From Paracoccaceae bacterium (GTDB taxonomy: Bacteria > Pseudomonadota > Alphaproteobacteria > Rhodobacterales > Rhodobacteraceae): 6,192 bases of DNA. The stretch is taken from contig JABSSB010000014.1 of assembly GCA_013214715.1 (NCBI GenBank), positions 32,131 to 38,322 of the forward strand. Reading direction: 5' to 3'. The translations under genes and the position numbers were made by a program. Of this stretch, positions 1 to 5,809 are shown piece after piece (position 1 is the stretch's first letter; every line of letters begins with the position of its first letter). Under the pieces are notes generated by a model. It had not been told where the DNA came from, searched no databases, and saw nothing but the letters and a program-made list of their open reading frames with translations.

Positions 1-813
1 TCGGTCATTCCATCCCAAATTGCGCACCACGTCGCGCGCCAGAGCAATTGCATGGTTATCATCTTCGGCCAAAAACTCCACCAAACCAGAGGTCGTGGCG
101 TGCATCTCAGAGCCGCCCAGCTCCTGGTCATTGGCCTGTTCTCCAGTGGCGGCCTGAACCAGCGCCGCACCAGCGAGCGCGGCCATGCCGTTTTTCTTCA
201 CTCCGATCACATAGTCCGACATGCCGGGCATATAGGCGCCGCCCGCGGTCGAAGGCCCGTGCAAAACCGCAATCGTTGGCAGGCCTGCTGCGCTCATCCG
301 GGCCAGGTTACGGAACACCCGCCCGCCAAAAGCCCATTGTTCGACCTTGTAATCCATCAGGTTGGCCCCGGCGCTTTCCACAAGATGGATCAAAGGAAGC
401 TTCTGACGTAGGGCAATTTCCTGCACGCTGATGATGACGTCGGCTGACTTCGGCCCCAAGGCTCCAGCCTTGATGCCGCTGTCATCGACCCAGATCAGGC
501 TGCGCACCCCTTCGACAAAACCGATCCCGACGATCACGTGAGAGCCAGGCACCGATGTCTCGGGATCTTGAGTGTCGACCAAATATCCTGACATGGAATG
601 CAGCTGCAAAAACGGCAATCCCGGGTCCAGAAGCCGCGCCAGACGATCGCGAGGTGTCAACTGGCCTCGTGCTTGCATTCTTTGACGCCGTTTCTCAGAA
701 AGCGCCGCAGGCCGGGCTTCCAATCTACGCAGCTCATCAACCTTGGCCAACATCTCGGCGCGGTTCTGAGCGAAGGTTGAACTGTCCGTCGAAATCCGAG
801 ACACAAATTCCAT
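1..813 (-). CDS. Acyl-CoA carboxylase, carboxyltransferase (beta) subunit, 3' part cut off by the window edge
   Basis: Reading the minus strand from ATG at 811-813 gives 271 uninterrupted codons to position 1, about half of a usual carboxyltransferase beta subunit of roughly 530 residues. The family transfers the carboxyl group from carboxybiotin, carried on the alpha subunit, to an acyl-CoA such as methylcrotonyl-, geranyl- or propionyl-CoA. Visible family motifs are LTPRDRLARLLDPG (residues 52-65), LVESAGANL (144-152), the oxyanion and CoA-site stretch TAGGAYMPGMSD (189-200), ALVQAATGE (217-225) and LGGSEMHATTSG (232-243). The start is supported by a GGAAGAGG-like ribosome site just upstream and by the TGATG overlap with the AtuA-family stop, which suggests translational coupling. 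The pairing with AtuA recalls the Pseudomonas atu cluster, where AtuC is geranyl-CoA carboxylase beta, but the substrate cannot be assigned here. The biotin-carrying alpha subunit is expected beyond the left edge. Confidence 0.92.
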   Translation of the reverse strand, partial: MEFVSRISTDSSTFAQNRAEMLAKVDELRRLEARPAALSEKRRQRMQARGQLTPRDRLARLLDPGLPFLQLHSMSGYLVDTQDPETSVPGSHVIVGIGFVEGVRSLIWVDDSGIKAGALGPKSADVIISVQEIALRQKLPLIHLVESAGANLMDYKVEQWAFGGRVFRNLARMSAAGLPTIAVLHGPSTAGGAYMPGMSDYVIGVKKNGMAALAGAALVQAATGEQANDQELGGSEMHATTSGLVEFLAEDDNHAIALARDVVRNLGWNDR

Positions 814-2594
814 CAAAGCCTCTTCCGATGCGTCTTTGGTGCGATGTCAGCGGGGAGCAGCACAGGCATCGCCAAAAGACATTGTGCATAGCCCTTTCCC
901 TGGCTGTCATTGCGCAGGCTGGCGATCCCGCCGCCGCCCAGTGCATTCTGCATCACAATGTTCATGGAGTGGGTACCAGGCAGGAAAAACCGTGTGATAG
1001 CGCCGTCGACCCGTCCGGCAAAATGCGTGCCCACCGCGTCGGGTGTCAAAGCGGCCCAAATCCACGGCATGAACTCTGGCGCGCGGGCAATCACCCCGAT
1101 ATTGGCGATATCCCCTTTGTCACCGGACCGAGCGACGGCCACATCTTCAAGTCTGCAACTGACCGAGTGTCCTGTGATGGGGCATTCGGGGTCGGGATGC
1201 GGAACAGGCAGCTGCGGCGCCTCCTTCGGCGCGGCCGAAGAATAAGGCAGGGGCTTGCCCTCCAGCGTCACGGACACCGTGGGAAGATCAGCGGGCACAA
1301 GGCTGGAAAACAGTGCCACAACCGGGGATGGTTTCGGTCGTCCGGCTCCGGTAAAAAAATGCAGCCCCGGTGGCGCGGCAAGGGCGGCCCCAATCAATTC
1401 CTTGAGAAACAGATCGACCGCACGGGCATCCTGATGTTGAACTGCGGCTGTGACGGCGATTTCTTCGTAAGGCCCATCGCAGGGACGGCCACCAAACATC
1501 TCTACCGAGACAGCCTGATAATCGGGCGCGTTCCACGTTGAAAGCTTGTCGCGCGCTCGGTCCAGCGCTGATTGGACAAAAACAGTGCCCTTGGCGCGCG
1601 CGTCGCGCCCGTTGAAATTAACAACTTGGCCAGCCCGAAAACCATCCTTTGAGGTTGTTGACACCTTAAGCTGACCGGTCGGTGCGCGCCCTGTCGCGCC
1701 GGAAACCTCGACCTGCTTGTCGGTCAAAGCGCGCAACGACACATTTGAAAAATCGCAGCTGACATCGGGCAAGTCATAAGCTTGTGGGTCGCCAATCTCG
1801 TAAAGCATCTGTTCGCCTACGCTCAGCGGTATAACAAGCGCATCGGCATCCGGCGCAGCGCTGATCACACAGCTGCCATCGGCCCGTACTTGGGCAATCG
1901 GGTAGCTGATCCGCGCGCGATCCGGCACGTCCTCCCAATCGGTAAAATTGCCGCCCATGGCCTGTGGTCCGCATTCCAGAAGGTGACCGGCTAGCGATCC
2001 GGCGGCAAGCCGATCGTAGTCATCGAATGGCCAGTCGAAAGCATGCATGCAGGCCGCCAAGGCCAGAGCACTATCCACGCACCGTCCGGTTAGAACGATG
2101 TCCGCGCCTGCGTGCAGCGCGGCGACCACCGGTCCGGCGCCCAGATAGGCGTTCACCGAAAGAACTGAATTGAGGTCGGGGTAAGGCTTTCCAGAAAACA
2201 TCTCCGGGTTTTTCGCAACCTGGTCCAAACACCCGCGCAGGTCATCCCCTTCGACGACCGCCACGCTGAGAGACAGACCCTGCGCTGCAATCTCGGACTT
2301 GAGCGCATCGGCACAGGCCAGCGGGTTCATTCCGCCAGCATTGCTCAGCACTTTGATGCCGCGCGATGCAATCTTTTGCAGATTGGGCTTCATCGCATCA
2401 GAAATGAAATCAGGCGCATAGCCAGATGTAGGGTCTTTTGCCCGGGCGCGGGCCATGATCGACAGCGTGATTTCTGCCAGGTAGTCGTAAACCAACACAT
2501 CCAGATCAGGGTCTGACAAAAGCTGTGCCGTGGCATAGGACGCCTCGCCCCAGAAACCGCTGGCGCCTCCGATGCGTATCTTCTGCCGGCTCAT
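813..2594 (-). CDS. AtuA-family (DUF1446) protein
   Basis: This 593-residue protein matches the acyclic terpene utilisation AtuA family along its whole length. The N-terminal domain shows GGASGFWGE (9-17), YDYLAE (36-41), NAGGMNP (85-91), GRCVDSALA (170-178) and LLECGPQAMGGNF (205-217). The smaller C-terminal domain shows ARSGDKGDIANIGV (488-501) and ALGGGGIASLR (551-561). AtuA is required for growth on citronellol and geraniol in Pseudomonas, but its reaction has not been clearly defined; it is probably cytoplasmic and acts on CoA-linked intermediates. The start at 2594 is chosen over an in-frame ATG 22 codons upstream. A perfect GGAGGA lies 6 nt before it, and homology begins at RIGGASGF. 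The stop overlaps the start of the carboxyltransferase gene by one base, so the two form one operon. The family call is firm; the substrate is unknown. Confidence 0.93.
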   Translation of the reverse strand: MSRQKIRIGGASGFWGEASYATAQLLSDPDLDVLVYDYLAEITLSIMARARAKDPTSGYAPDFISDAMKPNLQKIASRGIKVLSNAGGMNPLACADALKSEIAAQGLSLSVAVVEGDDLRGCLDQVAKNPEMFSGKPYPDLNSVLSVNAYLGAGPVVAALHAGADIVLTGRCVDSALALAACMHAFDWPFDDYDRLAAGSLAGHLLECGPQAMGGNFTDWEDVPDRARISYPIAQVRADGSCVISAAPDADALVIPLSVGEQMLYEIGDPQAYDLPDVSCDFSNVSLRALTDKQVEVSGATGRAPTGQLKVSTTSKDGFRAGQVVNFNGRDARAKGTVFVQSALDRARDKLSTWNAPDYQAVSVEMFGGRPCDGPYEEIAVTAAVQHQDARAVDLFLKELIGAALAAPPGLHFFTGAGRPKPSPVVALFSSLVPADLPTVSVTLEGKPLPYSSAAPKEAPQLPVPHPDPECPITGHSVSCRLEDVAVARSGDKGDIANIGVIARAPEFMPWIWAALTPDAVGTHFAGRVDGAITRFFLPGTHSMNIVMQNALGGGGIASLRNDSQGKGYAQCLLAMPVLLPADIAPKTHRKRL

Positions 2595-2600
2595 GCTATG

Positions 2601-2606
2601 TCCTCC
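2601..2606 (-). promoter_or_regulatory. Ribosome binding site of the AtuA-family gene
   Basis: GGAGGA on the minus strand lies 6 nt before the ATG at 2594. It is a near-ideal Shine-Dalgarno sequence and decides this start over the ATG at 2660, which has no comparable site. Confidence 0.8.
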
Positions 2607-2830
2607 GATCCATGATCTTGGTCGGTTCGCACGTTCGAGTAAACAGTTCCATGTGGCCAAAATCGTTCGAAGTGAGAGGTGCGAGGCGTCTTTGCAATGC
2701 TTTACCTGGCTGCGACCTCCTGTTGCCCGTTGCGGAGATATGTCGAAATCAGGTTTCGCGTCTTTCGACCAAGGAGCGGAACAGCTTGTGGCGTTTGAGT
2801 TCGGTTTCCATCTGTAGCGGCAAGTAAAGC
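2607..2830 (-). promoter_or_regulatory. Leader and presumed promoter region of the AtuA/carboxyltransferase operon
   Basis: No intact gene is visible in this stretch, and the promoter of the leftward operon should lie in it. I could not find a convincing -35/-10 pair. The 7-mer CGTTCGA occurs twice in the same orientation, at 2632-2638 and 2664-2670, 32 bp or about three helical turns apart; the second copy contains the palindrome TTCGAA. They could be activator or repressor contacts, but chance is not excluded. A short minus-strand reading (ETELKRHKLFRSLVER, ending at the stop at 2749-2751) has plausible codon use and might be the tail of a lost gene, but I do not recognise it. Confidence 0.3.
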
Positions 2831-2866
2831 GGCCCCTGACTGGTTCCCGTCGAACCGTTCAGGGCC
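2831..2866. repeat. Strong imperfect hairpin between the operon leader and the hydrolase remnant
   Basis: The arms GG-(bulged C)-CCCTGA (2831-2839) and TCAGGGCC (2859-2866) pair. After a 2x2 internal loop, GGTTC (2842-2846) pairs with GAACC (2852-2856) across a 5-nt loop (CCGTC). That makes about 13 base pairs, mostly G-C. No T-run follows on either strand, so it is not a classical intrinsic terminator. Its right arm overlaps the first codons still recognisable in the hydrolase pseudogene. It could be an operator, a transcript-end structure or a rearrangement scar. Confidence 0.5.
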
Positions 2867-3379
2867 TCAGACTTGTTCGGTTTGATTTCTCCTAGATGGC
2901 TGCCCGCCCAATTGAAGGCCCCGCCCCCTCCACGCCACGCGCCAAGAAACTGAACTCTGAGTATTTGACCGCTATCGACTCTCTGCAAGGTGATGGCCCT
3001 CTGATCATAGGTGGGGACTCTATGGGTGGGCGTGTCGCTAGTATGATTGCGGACGAACTATTTGCAGCGGATCGCATCACTTGATTGCTCAGCGTAGGTT
3101 ATCCATTTCAACCGATTGGAAAGCCCGACAAGCTTTGCATCAAGCGCCTGAAACACCTGCGACCCCCCAACACCGATCTGTCAGGGAACGCGTGACCAGT
3201 TTGGCTCGCAGGACGAAGTCCGCGATTATGAGCATTCTCCGGCAAGCCAGATGAGTTGGCTTGACGACGGCGACCATGATCTAAAGCCGCACAAATACGT
3301 CTCAGGTATCACACATTTGGATCACATCGCGTCCTGGGATGGAATGGTCTCATCATGGATCGAAGGTCTGATTGGTTAG
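2857..3379 (+). pseudogene. Decayed alpha/beta hydrolase of the KANL3/Tex30-like family
   Basis: Read across three lesions, this stretch gives a good bacterial KANL3/Tex30-like serine hydrolase. It starts near QGLRLVRFDFS (from about 2860), where a TAG (2893-2895) replaces the expected Tyr codon of the usual RFDFPYMAAR. It continues through MAARPIEG and IIGGDSMGGR, the nucleophile elbow with Ser at 3019-3021. Then a TGA (3082-3084) interrupts IT-stop-LLSVGYPFQPIGKP, where a Gly codon is expected. At the C6 run 3163-3168 one extra C shifts the frame. The shifted frame reads PICQGTRDQFG (acid Asp at 3194-3196) and WLDDGDHDLKPHK (His at 3275-3277), and ends with TAG at 3377-3379. The N-terminal part with the family's HGAG oxyanion motif is not found upstream, so the gene is probably also truncated at its 5' end. 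Three independent lesions make sequencing error an unlikely explanation. The original role was probably hydrolysis of small esters or lipids. Confidence 0.87.
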
Positions 3380-3494
3380 CGCGCCGGGGTGTGCTGTGTT
3401 TACCGGGTTTGGCAGGGCTAGTGGCCGCGCAGGACCAAGCTTGACATAAGGGCGCTTAGCAGGCTGAAACCATCCGACAACAGAAATGAGCGTT

Positions 3495-3513
3495 AAGCAG
3501 AAATTGCTTTTTT
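3495..3513 (+). terminator. Weak terminator-like hairpin
   Basis: AAGCA (3495-3499) and TGCTT (3505-3509) form a 5-bp stem over GAAAT and are followed by TTTT on the plus strand. It lies about 115 nt after the hydrolase pseudogene stop and in the gap between converging genes. The stem is short and mostly A-T, so this is a weak candidate. Confidence 0.22.
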
Positions 3514-3561
3514 ATGCCTGCATTTGTTCTGAATCACAGATTTGAATAGGTCGAAGGTCCT

Positions 3562-4149
3562 TCAATCTTTTGCCATAAGCGCCGCTTCGGCAAGCCAACG
3601 GATATGGCTTTCATACTCTGCTTGCGACCAGCCGCAGTCGCGCACCAACCGTTCCCAATTTTCAACCGACACAAGCGTCCATAGGAGATCGCTTGCAACC
3701 TTCTCATTGAGATCGGGTCTGAGTATCTTGTCCGCTGCCAAAGCCGCAACTGCCGAGACACAACCCTGCCGGACAGCTTGCATTCGGTCGTCCCATGCCG
3801 CCGCGGCCTCGGCGTCACCGTCCCGCATGTTCCGCAAGGCAACCGACAGGCCATGAATTTCCGGTATGTAGCCGCCCCATGCGACGATGAATGACGCCAA
3901 CCGATCACGACCAGTGTTGGCGGCCCTGCTGTCGGCCAGTCGCGCATCCACGTCTTTGACGGAATCAATATGCCGAGTCGTGGCAATCAGCAACTCTGCC
4001 CGCGTTGGGAAATGTAGGTACAGCGCCTGGCGGCTGATGCCGGCCGCCTTGGCGATGTCAGTCATGCGCACTCTTTTATCCCCGGATTCCAACAGGTTCC
4101 AAGTGCAATCGAGGATTCGGGTGTGGGTATCAGATGAATCTCTTGACAT
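3562..4149 (-). CDS. TetR-family transcriptional repressor
   Basis: This 195-residue protein is the normal length for TetR regulators. Its N-terminal DNA-binding domain reads RILDCTWNLLESG (11-23), followed by the helix-turn-helix MTDIAKAAGISRQALYLHF (29-47), a textbook TetR signature. The remaining helical domain (about 55-195) would bind ligand and dimerise; as usual it gives no clue to the effector. The ATG at 4147-4149 is the most upstream possible start, since an in-frame stop lies four codons before it, and homology begins right after it. There is no Shine-Dalgarno sequence before it, which suggests a leaderless or short-leader transcript. The start codon lies inside a perfect 17-bp palindrome. 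The gene diverges from the reductase/DUF1772 operon, so it most likely represses both itself and that operon. Confidence 0.95.
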   Translation of the reverse strand: MSRDSSDTHTRILDCTWNLLESGDKRVRMTDIAKAAGISRQALYLHFPTRAELLIATTRHIDSVKDVDARLADSRAANTGRDRLASFIVAWGGYIPEIHGLSVALRNMRDGDAEAAAAWDDRMQAVRQGCVSAVAALAADKILRPDLNEKVASDLLWTLVSVENWERLVRDCGWSQAEYESHIRWLAEAALMAKD

Positions 4150-4158
4150 GGTGTCAAG
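4142..4158. promoter_or_regulatory. Operator O1, perfect palindrome over the tetR start codon
   Basis: CTTGACATGGTGTCAAG has two perfect 7-bp arms (CTTGACA/TGTCAAG) around a 3-nt centre, a typical TetR-type operator. It contains the repressor's start codon (4149-4147 on the minus strand) and, on the plus strand, a consensus -35 hexamer TTGACA (4143-4148). Binding here could block both promoters. Recognition by the neighbouring repressor is inferred from position and from the matching O2 site. Confidence 0.75.
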
Positions 4159-4191
4159 TTAGAGATTATTGATGCGATGTCAACTTTACAC
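4143..4191. promoter_or_regulatory. Divergent promoter region of tetR and the reductase operon
   Basis: On the plus strand a consensus TTGACA (4143-4148) is followed by GATTAT (4164-4169) with a short 15-bp spacer, or by poorer hexamers at 17 bp. On the minus strand TAATCT (4168-4163) could be the -10 of tetR, about 13 bp before its ATG, with a weak GTGTAA (4191-4186) as the -35. In this model O1 covers the plus -35 and the tetR transcription start, while O2 covers the tetR -35 and the early transcribed region of the reductase operon. The hexamers are imperfect; the placement relative to the operators is the main support. Confidence 0.35.
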
Positions 4192-4200
4192 CGTGTCAAG
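4184..4200. promoter_or_regulatory. Operator O2, near-copy of O1
   Basis: CTTTACACCGTGTCAAG repeats O1 with one change in the left arm (T for G) and a different spacer; its right arm TGTCAAG is identical. The O1 and O2 centres are 42 bp apart, almost exactly four helical turns, so two dimers would sit on the same face of the DNA. An extra half-site TGTCAAC (4178-4184) overlaps its left edge. Confidence 0.7.
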
Positions 4201-4222
4201 TAAACTGCGGTATCAACCTCGA

Positions 4223-4228
4223 AAGGAG
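4223..4228 (+). promoter_or_regulatory. Ribosome binding site of the reductase gene
   Basis: AAGGAG lies 7 nt before the ATG at 4236, a strong site that contrasts with the lack of any site before the divergent tetR gene. Confidence 0.75.
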
Positions 4229-4235
4229 AGCAACA

Positions 4236-4865
4236 ATGAAAGTTATCGTATTTGGCGCTACGGGGACCGTTGGACGTCTCGCTGTCGAAAACCTGCTGGA
4301 GGCTGGCCACACCGTCACCGCCTTTGCCCGTTCGCCCCAGAATCTGAACCTCAGTGACCCCAAGCTGCGTCCTGTTGCTGGTGATGCGATGAGGCTCTCT
4401 GACGTGACCGACGCTGTTGCAGGACATGATGCTGTCGTCGTGACCCTTGGCGCTGGGATGTCGCGCAAGAGCAAGATTCGCTCGCAAGGCACAATGAACA
4501 TCATCAAGGCAATGCAGACCCACGGGGTCCGCCGCCTGATTGCACAGTCCACTTTGGGTGCTCGCGATAGCTGGCCCACGCTGAATTTTTGGTGGAAGCG
4601 CGTAATGTTCGGCGCCCTGCTCGCCCCTGTTTTCCGCGATCACGAATTGCAGGAGCAATTGGTTGAGGCAAGCGGACTGGACTGGACCATTGTCCGCCCC
4701 GGGGCCTTCACCGACAAGACCACCGAACGCCCCGTGATCGAGGATGTCCCGAATACGGCCCGTGGTCTCGATCTTAAGATTGCCCGCAGCGAATTGGCCC
4801 GCTTTCTGACGCGTCAGTTGTCCGACCGCCAATATATCGGCCGGGCCGTTGGCCTGTCGAGCTGA
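4236..4865 (+). CDS. NAD(P)-binding reductase, NmrA/BVR-B-like atypical SDR
   Basis: This 209-residue protein is full length for the small NAD(P)H-binding Rossmann family related to biliverdin reductase B, NmrA and YwnB-type proteins. The N-terminus MKVIVFGATGTVG (1-13) is the glycine-rich dinucleotide loop, followed by FARSP (30-34), where Arg-Ser suggests NADP preference, and AGD (48-50). The later strands read DAVVVTLGAG (65-74) and LIAQSTLGA (101-109). The C-terminal half has the conserved SGLDWTIVRPGAFTD (146-160) and the IARSELARFL helix (182-191). No classical SDR Tyr-x-x-x-Lys pair is present, as is normal for this group. It is probably a cytoplasmic reductase of a quinone, flavin or similar small molecule; the substrate is not readable. 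Its ribosome site is strong and it heads a two-gene operon, 12 bp before the DUF1772 gene. It should be controlled by the divergent TetR repressor. Confidence 0.92.
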   Translation: MKVIVFGATGTVGRLAVENLLEAGHTVTAFARSPQNLNLSDPKLRPVAGDAMRLSDVTDAVAGHDAVVVTLGAGMSRKSKIRSQGTMNIIKAMQTHGVRRLIAQSTLGARDSWPTLNFWWKRVMFGALLAPVFRDHELQEQLVEASGLDWTIVRPGAFTDKTTERPVIEDVPNTARGLDLKIARSELARFLTRQLSDRQYIGRAVGLSS

Positions 4866-4877
4866 GGAGCATGAGCC

Positions 4878-5348
4878 ATGGAATGGATATTGATGCCTGC
4901 CGGACTTGCTGTGGCGCTGGTTGCAGGAGTGTTTCTTGGCTTTTCCGACTTCATCATGCGGGGGCTGGCACAGGCCCCTGCGTCCCAAGGGGCCGCGGGC
5001 ATGGTGGGGCTGAACCGAACAGTCTATCGGTCAGTCTTTATGGTGCTGCTTTTGGGGTTGGTGCCGGTGTCCGGGGCCCTTGGTCTCTTGGCGCTTTGGC
5101 AGCTTGAAGGCGTGGCACGGACACTGACTTTGGTTGGGGTAGGCACCTATCTGATTGGTGTCTTGGCCGTGACCGGTATGGGCAATGTCCCGATGAATAC
5201 GCGCCTCGATGAGATGAGCGGCAAGCCGCGCGAAATCGCGGGCTATTGGCCCCACTACGCGCAACGATGGACTCGCCTGAACCATGCAAGAACCGCCGGT
5301 TCAGCATTAGCGGCAATTTGCTGGCTGAGTGCTGCGCAGCTAGTCTGA
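4878..5348 (+). CDS. DUF1772 / anthrone-oxygenase-like membrane protein
   Basis: This 156-residue integral membrane protein has about four hydrophobic helices (roughly residues 5-28, 52-75, 82-101 and 138-155) and family-typical sequence. The motif GNVPMNTRLD (102-111) follows helix three, and W-x-x-Y with RWTRLNHARTAGS (130-142) leads into helix four. DUF1772 includes fungal anthrone oxygenases that make anthraquinones, and many bacterial members of unknown function. The conserved Asn, Trp, Asn-His and Arg residues suggest a small redox or ligand site at the membrane face. ATG 4878 follows a GAGGAG 8 nt upstream and lies 12 bp after the reductase stop, so the two genes are co-transcribed. 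An alternative ATG at 4871 is out of frame. Pairing with an NAD(P)H reductase suggests action on the same quinone-like or aromatic compound; this is inference. Confidence 0.88.
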   Translation: MEWILMPAGLAVALVAGVFLGFSDFIMRGLAQAPASQGAAGMVGLNRTVYRSVFMVLLLGLVPVSGALGLLALWQLEGVARTLTLVGVGTYLIGVLAVTGMGNVPMNTRLDEMSGKPREIAGYWPHYAQRWTRLNHARTAGSALAAICWLSAAQLV

Positions 5349-5395
5349 GGCAGCGCGAATGGGCACGGCTTCAAAACGGTATCTCGGTTGCCAAG

Positions 5396-5432
5396 GCGGC
5401 TGATGTATCCGCACACCATGGATACCAGCCGC
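5396..5432 (+). repeat. Hairpin 48 nt after the DUF1772 gene, possible transcript end
   Basis: GCGGCT (5396-5401) pairs with AGCCGC (5427-5432), and GTATCC (5405-5410) pairs with GGATAC (5420-5425), around a 9-nt loop with a small GAT/C internal loop. It is the first sizeable structure after the operon. There is no T-run behind it, so if it marks the 3' end it would be as a stabilising stem rather than as an intrinsic terminator. Confidence 0.4.
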
Positions 5433-5625
5433 AACTTGCCTACGTGGCACTCTTTATTTTGGTTACCGGACCGTTCATAGCTTTCACGAAATCAAACTGC
5501 GCTACGCTGCGAGCATGCCTTGTCCCAATTGCCAAAAGCCTGCTCCGGCCCACAGACCAGCCACCCGCGGCTTAGATCAGCTCGCAGCGGTGTCGCAAAT
5601 CCGCTTTGAGCCCTTTTTCCTAAAT

Positions 5626-5662
5626 TTTTTCACCTAGCTCATGTCTGCTGTCAGGTGAAAAA
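5626..5662. repeat. 10-bp perfect inverted repeat with T/A-rich arms
   Basis: TTTTTCACCT (5626-5635) and AGGTGAAAAA (5653-5662) are exact reverse complements separated by 17 nt. The outer flanks also share an AAATTTTT-like block (5622-5629 and 5669-5675). The geometry is wrong for a terminator, because the A-run follows the stem. It could be a regulator site or a relic of a small mobile element. Confidence 0.45.
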
Positions 5663-5809
5663 CGACGCAAATTTTTGAAATGCGCTGCGGGAATTCGCTT
5701 CACCCAGGCACTCGCAGATCTCGTTACTTCATGTTCCCGCTACACGCCGCACGTGTGTTACAACTACTTTTATCAGGCCGGATATGCTTCTACATAAAAT
5801 GGAAATGCT

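Larger units (their letters stand above)
5349..5809. other. Stretch without a recognisable gene between the DUF1772 gene and the IS110 remnant
   Basis: I checked all frames and found no reading that resembles a protein family. A plus-strand frame stays open to 5575, but it begins inside the DUF1772 gene, lacks a ribosome site and reads as low-quality sequence. From about 5615 the base composition turns locally A/T rich. The stretch holds a hairpin soon after the operon and a long inverted repeat at 5626-5662. It may contain debris left by the damaged insertion element to its right, but no element end could be defined. Confidence 0.5.

Noticed and set aside
555..1541. 328-codon open frame on the plus strand
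   Set aside because: It is antisense to the carboxyltransferase and AtuA-family genes, with Arg/Pro/Ser-rich nonsense composition.
2595..2660. Longer AtuA-family start at ATG 2660
   Set aside because: The extra 22 residues do not look like the family, and the perfect GGAGGA sits before the ATG at 2594.
2749..2988. Minus-strand frame ending with a plausible charged tail (KRHKLFRSLVERRET)
   Set aside because: Most of it is antisense to the hydrolase pseudogene; the last part could be a gene remnant, but no family is recognisable.
3553..3563. GAAGGTCCTTC palindrome at the end of tetR as a terminator
   Set aside because: The arms leave almost no loop, so a stable hairpin with a proper U-run cannot form.
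4062..4988. 308-codon open frame on the minus strand opposite the reductase gene
   Set aside because: It is antisense to a clear Rossmann protein, shows no family motif, and spans the operator region and the 5' end of tetR.
5246..5575. Plus-strand frame of 109 codons with a hydrophobic stretch near its middle
   Set aside because: It starts inside the DUF1772 gene in another frame, has no ribosome site and matches no family I recognise.
5586..5605. AGCGG/CCGCT stem followed by T-runs as a terminator
   Set aside because: Only five base pairs with a 10-nt loop, and the T-runs begin too far from the stem.
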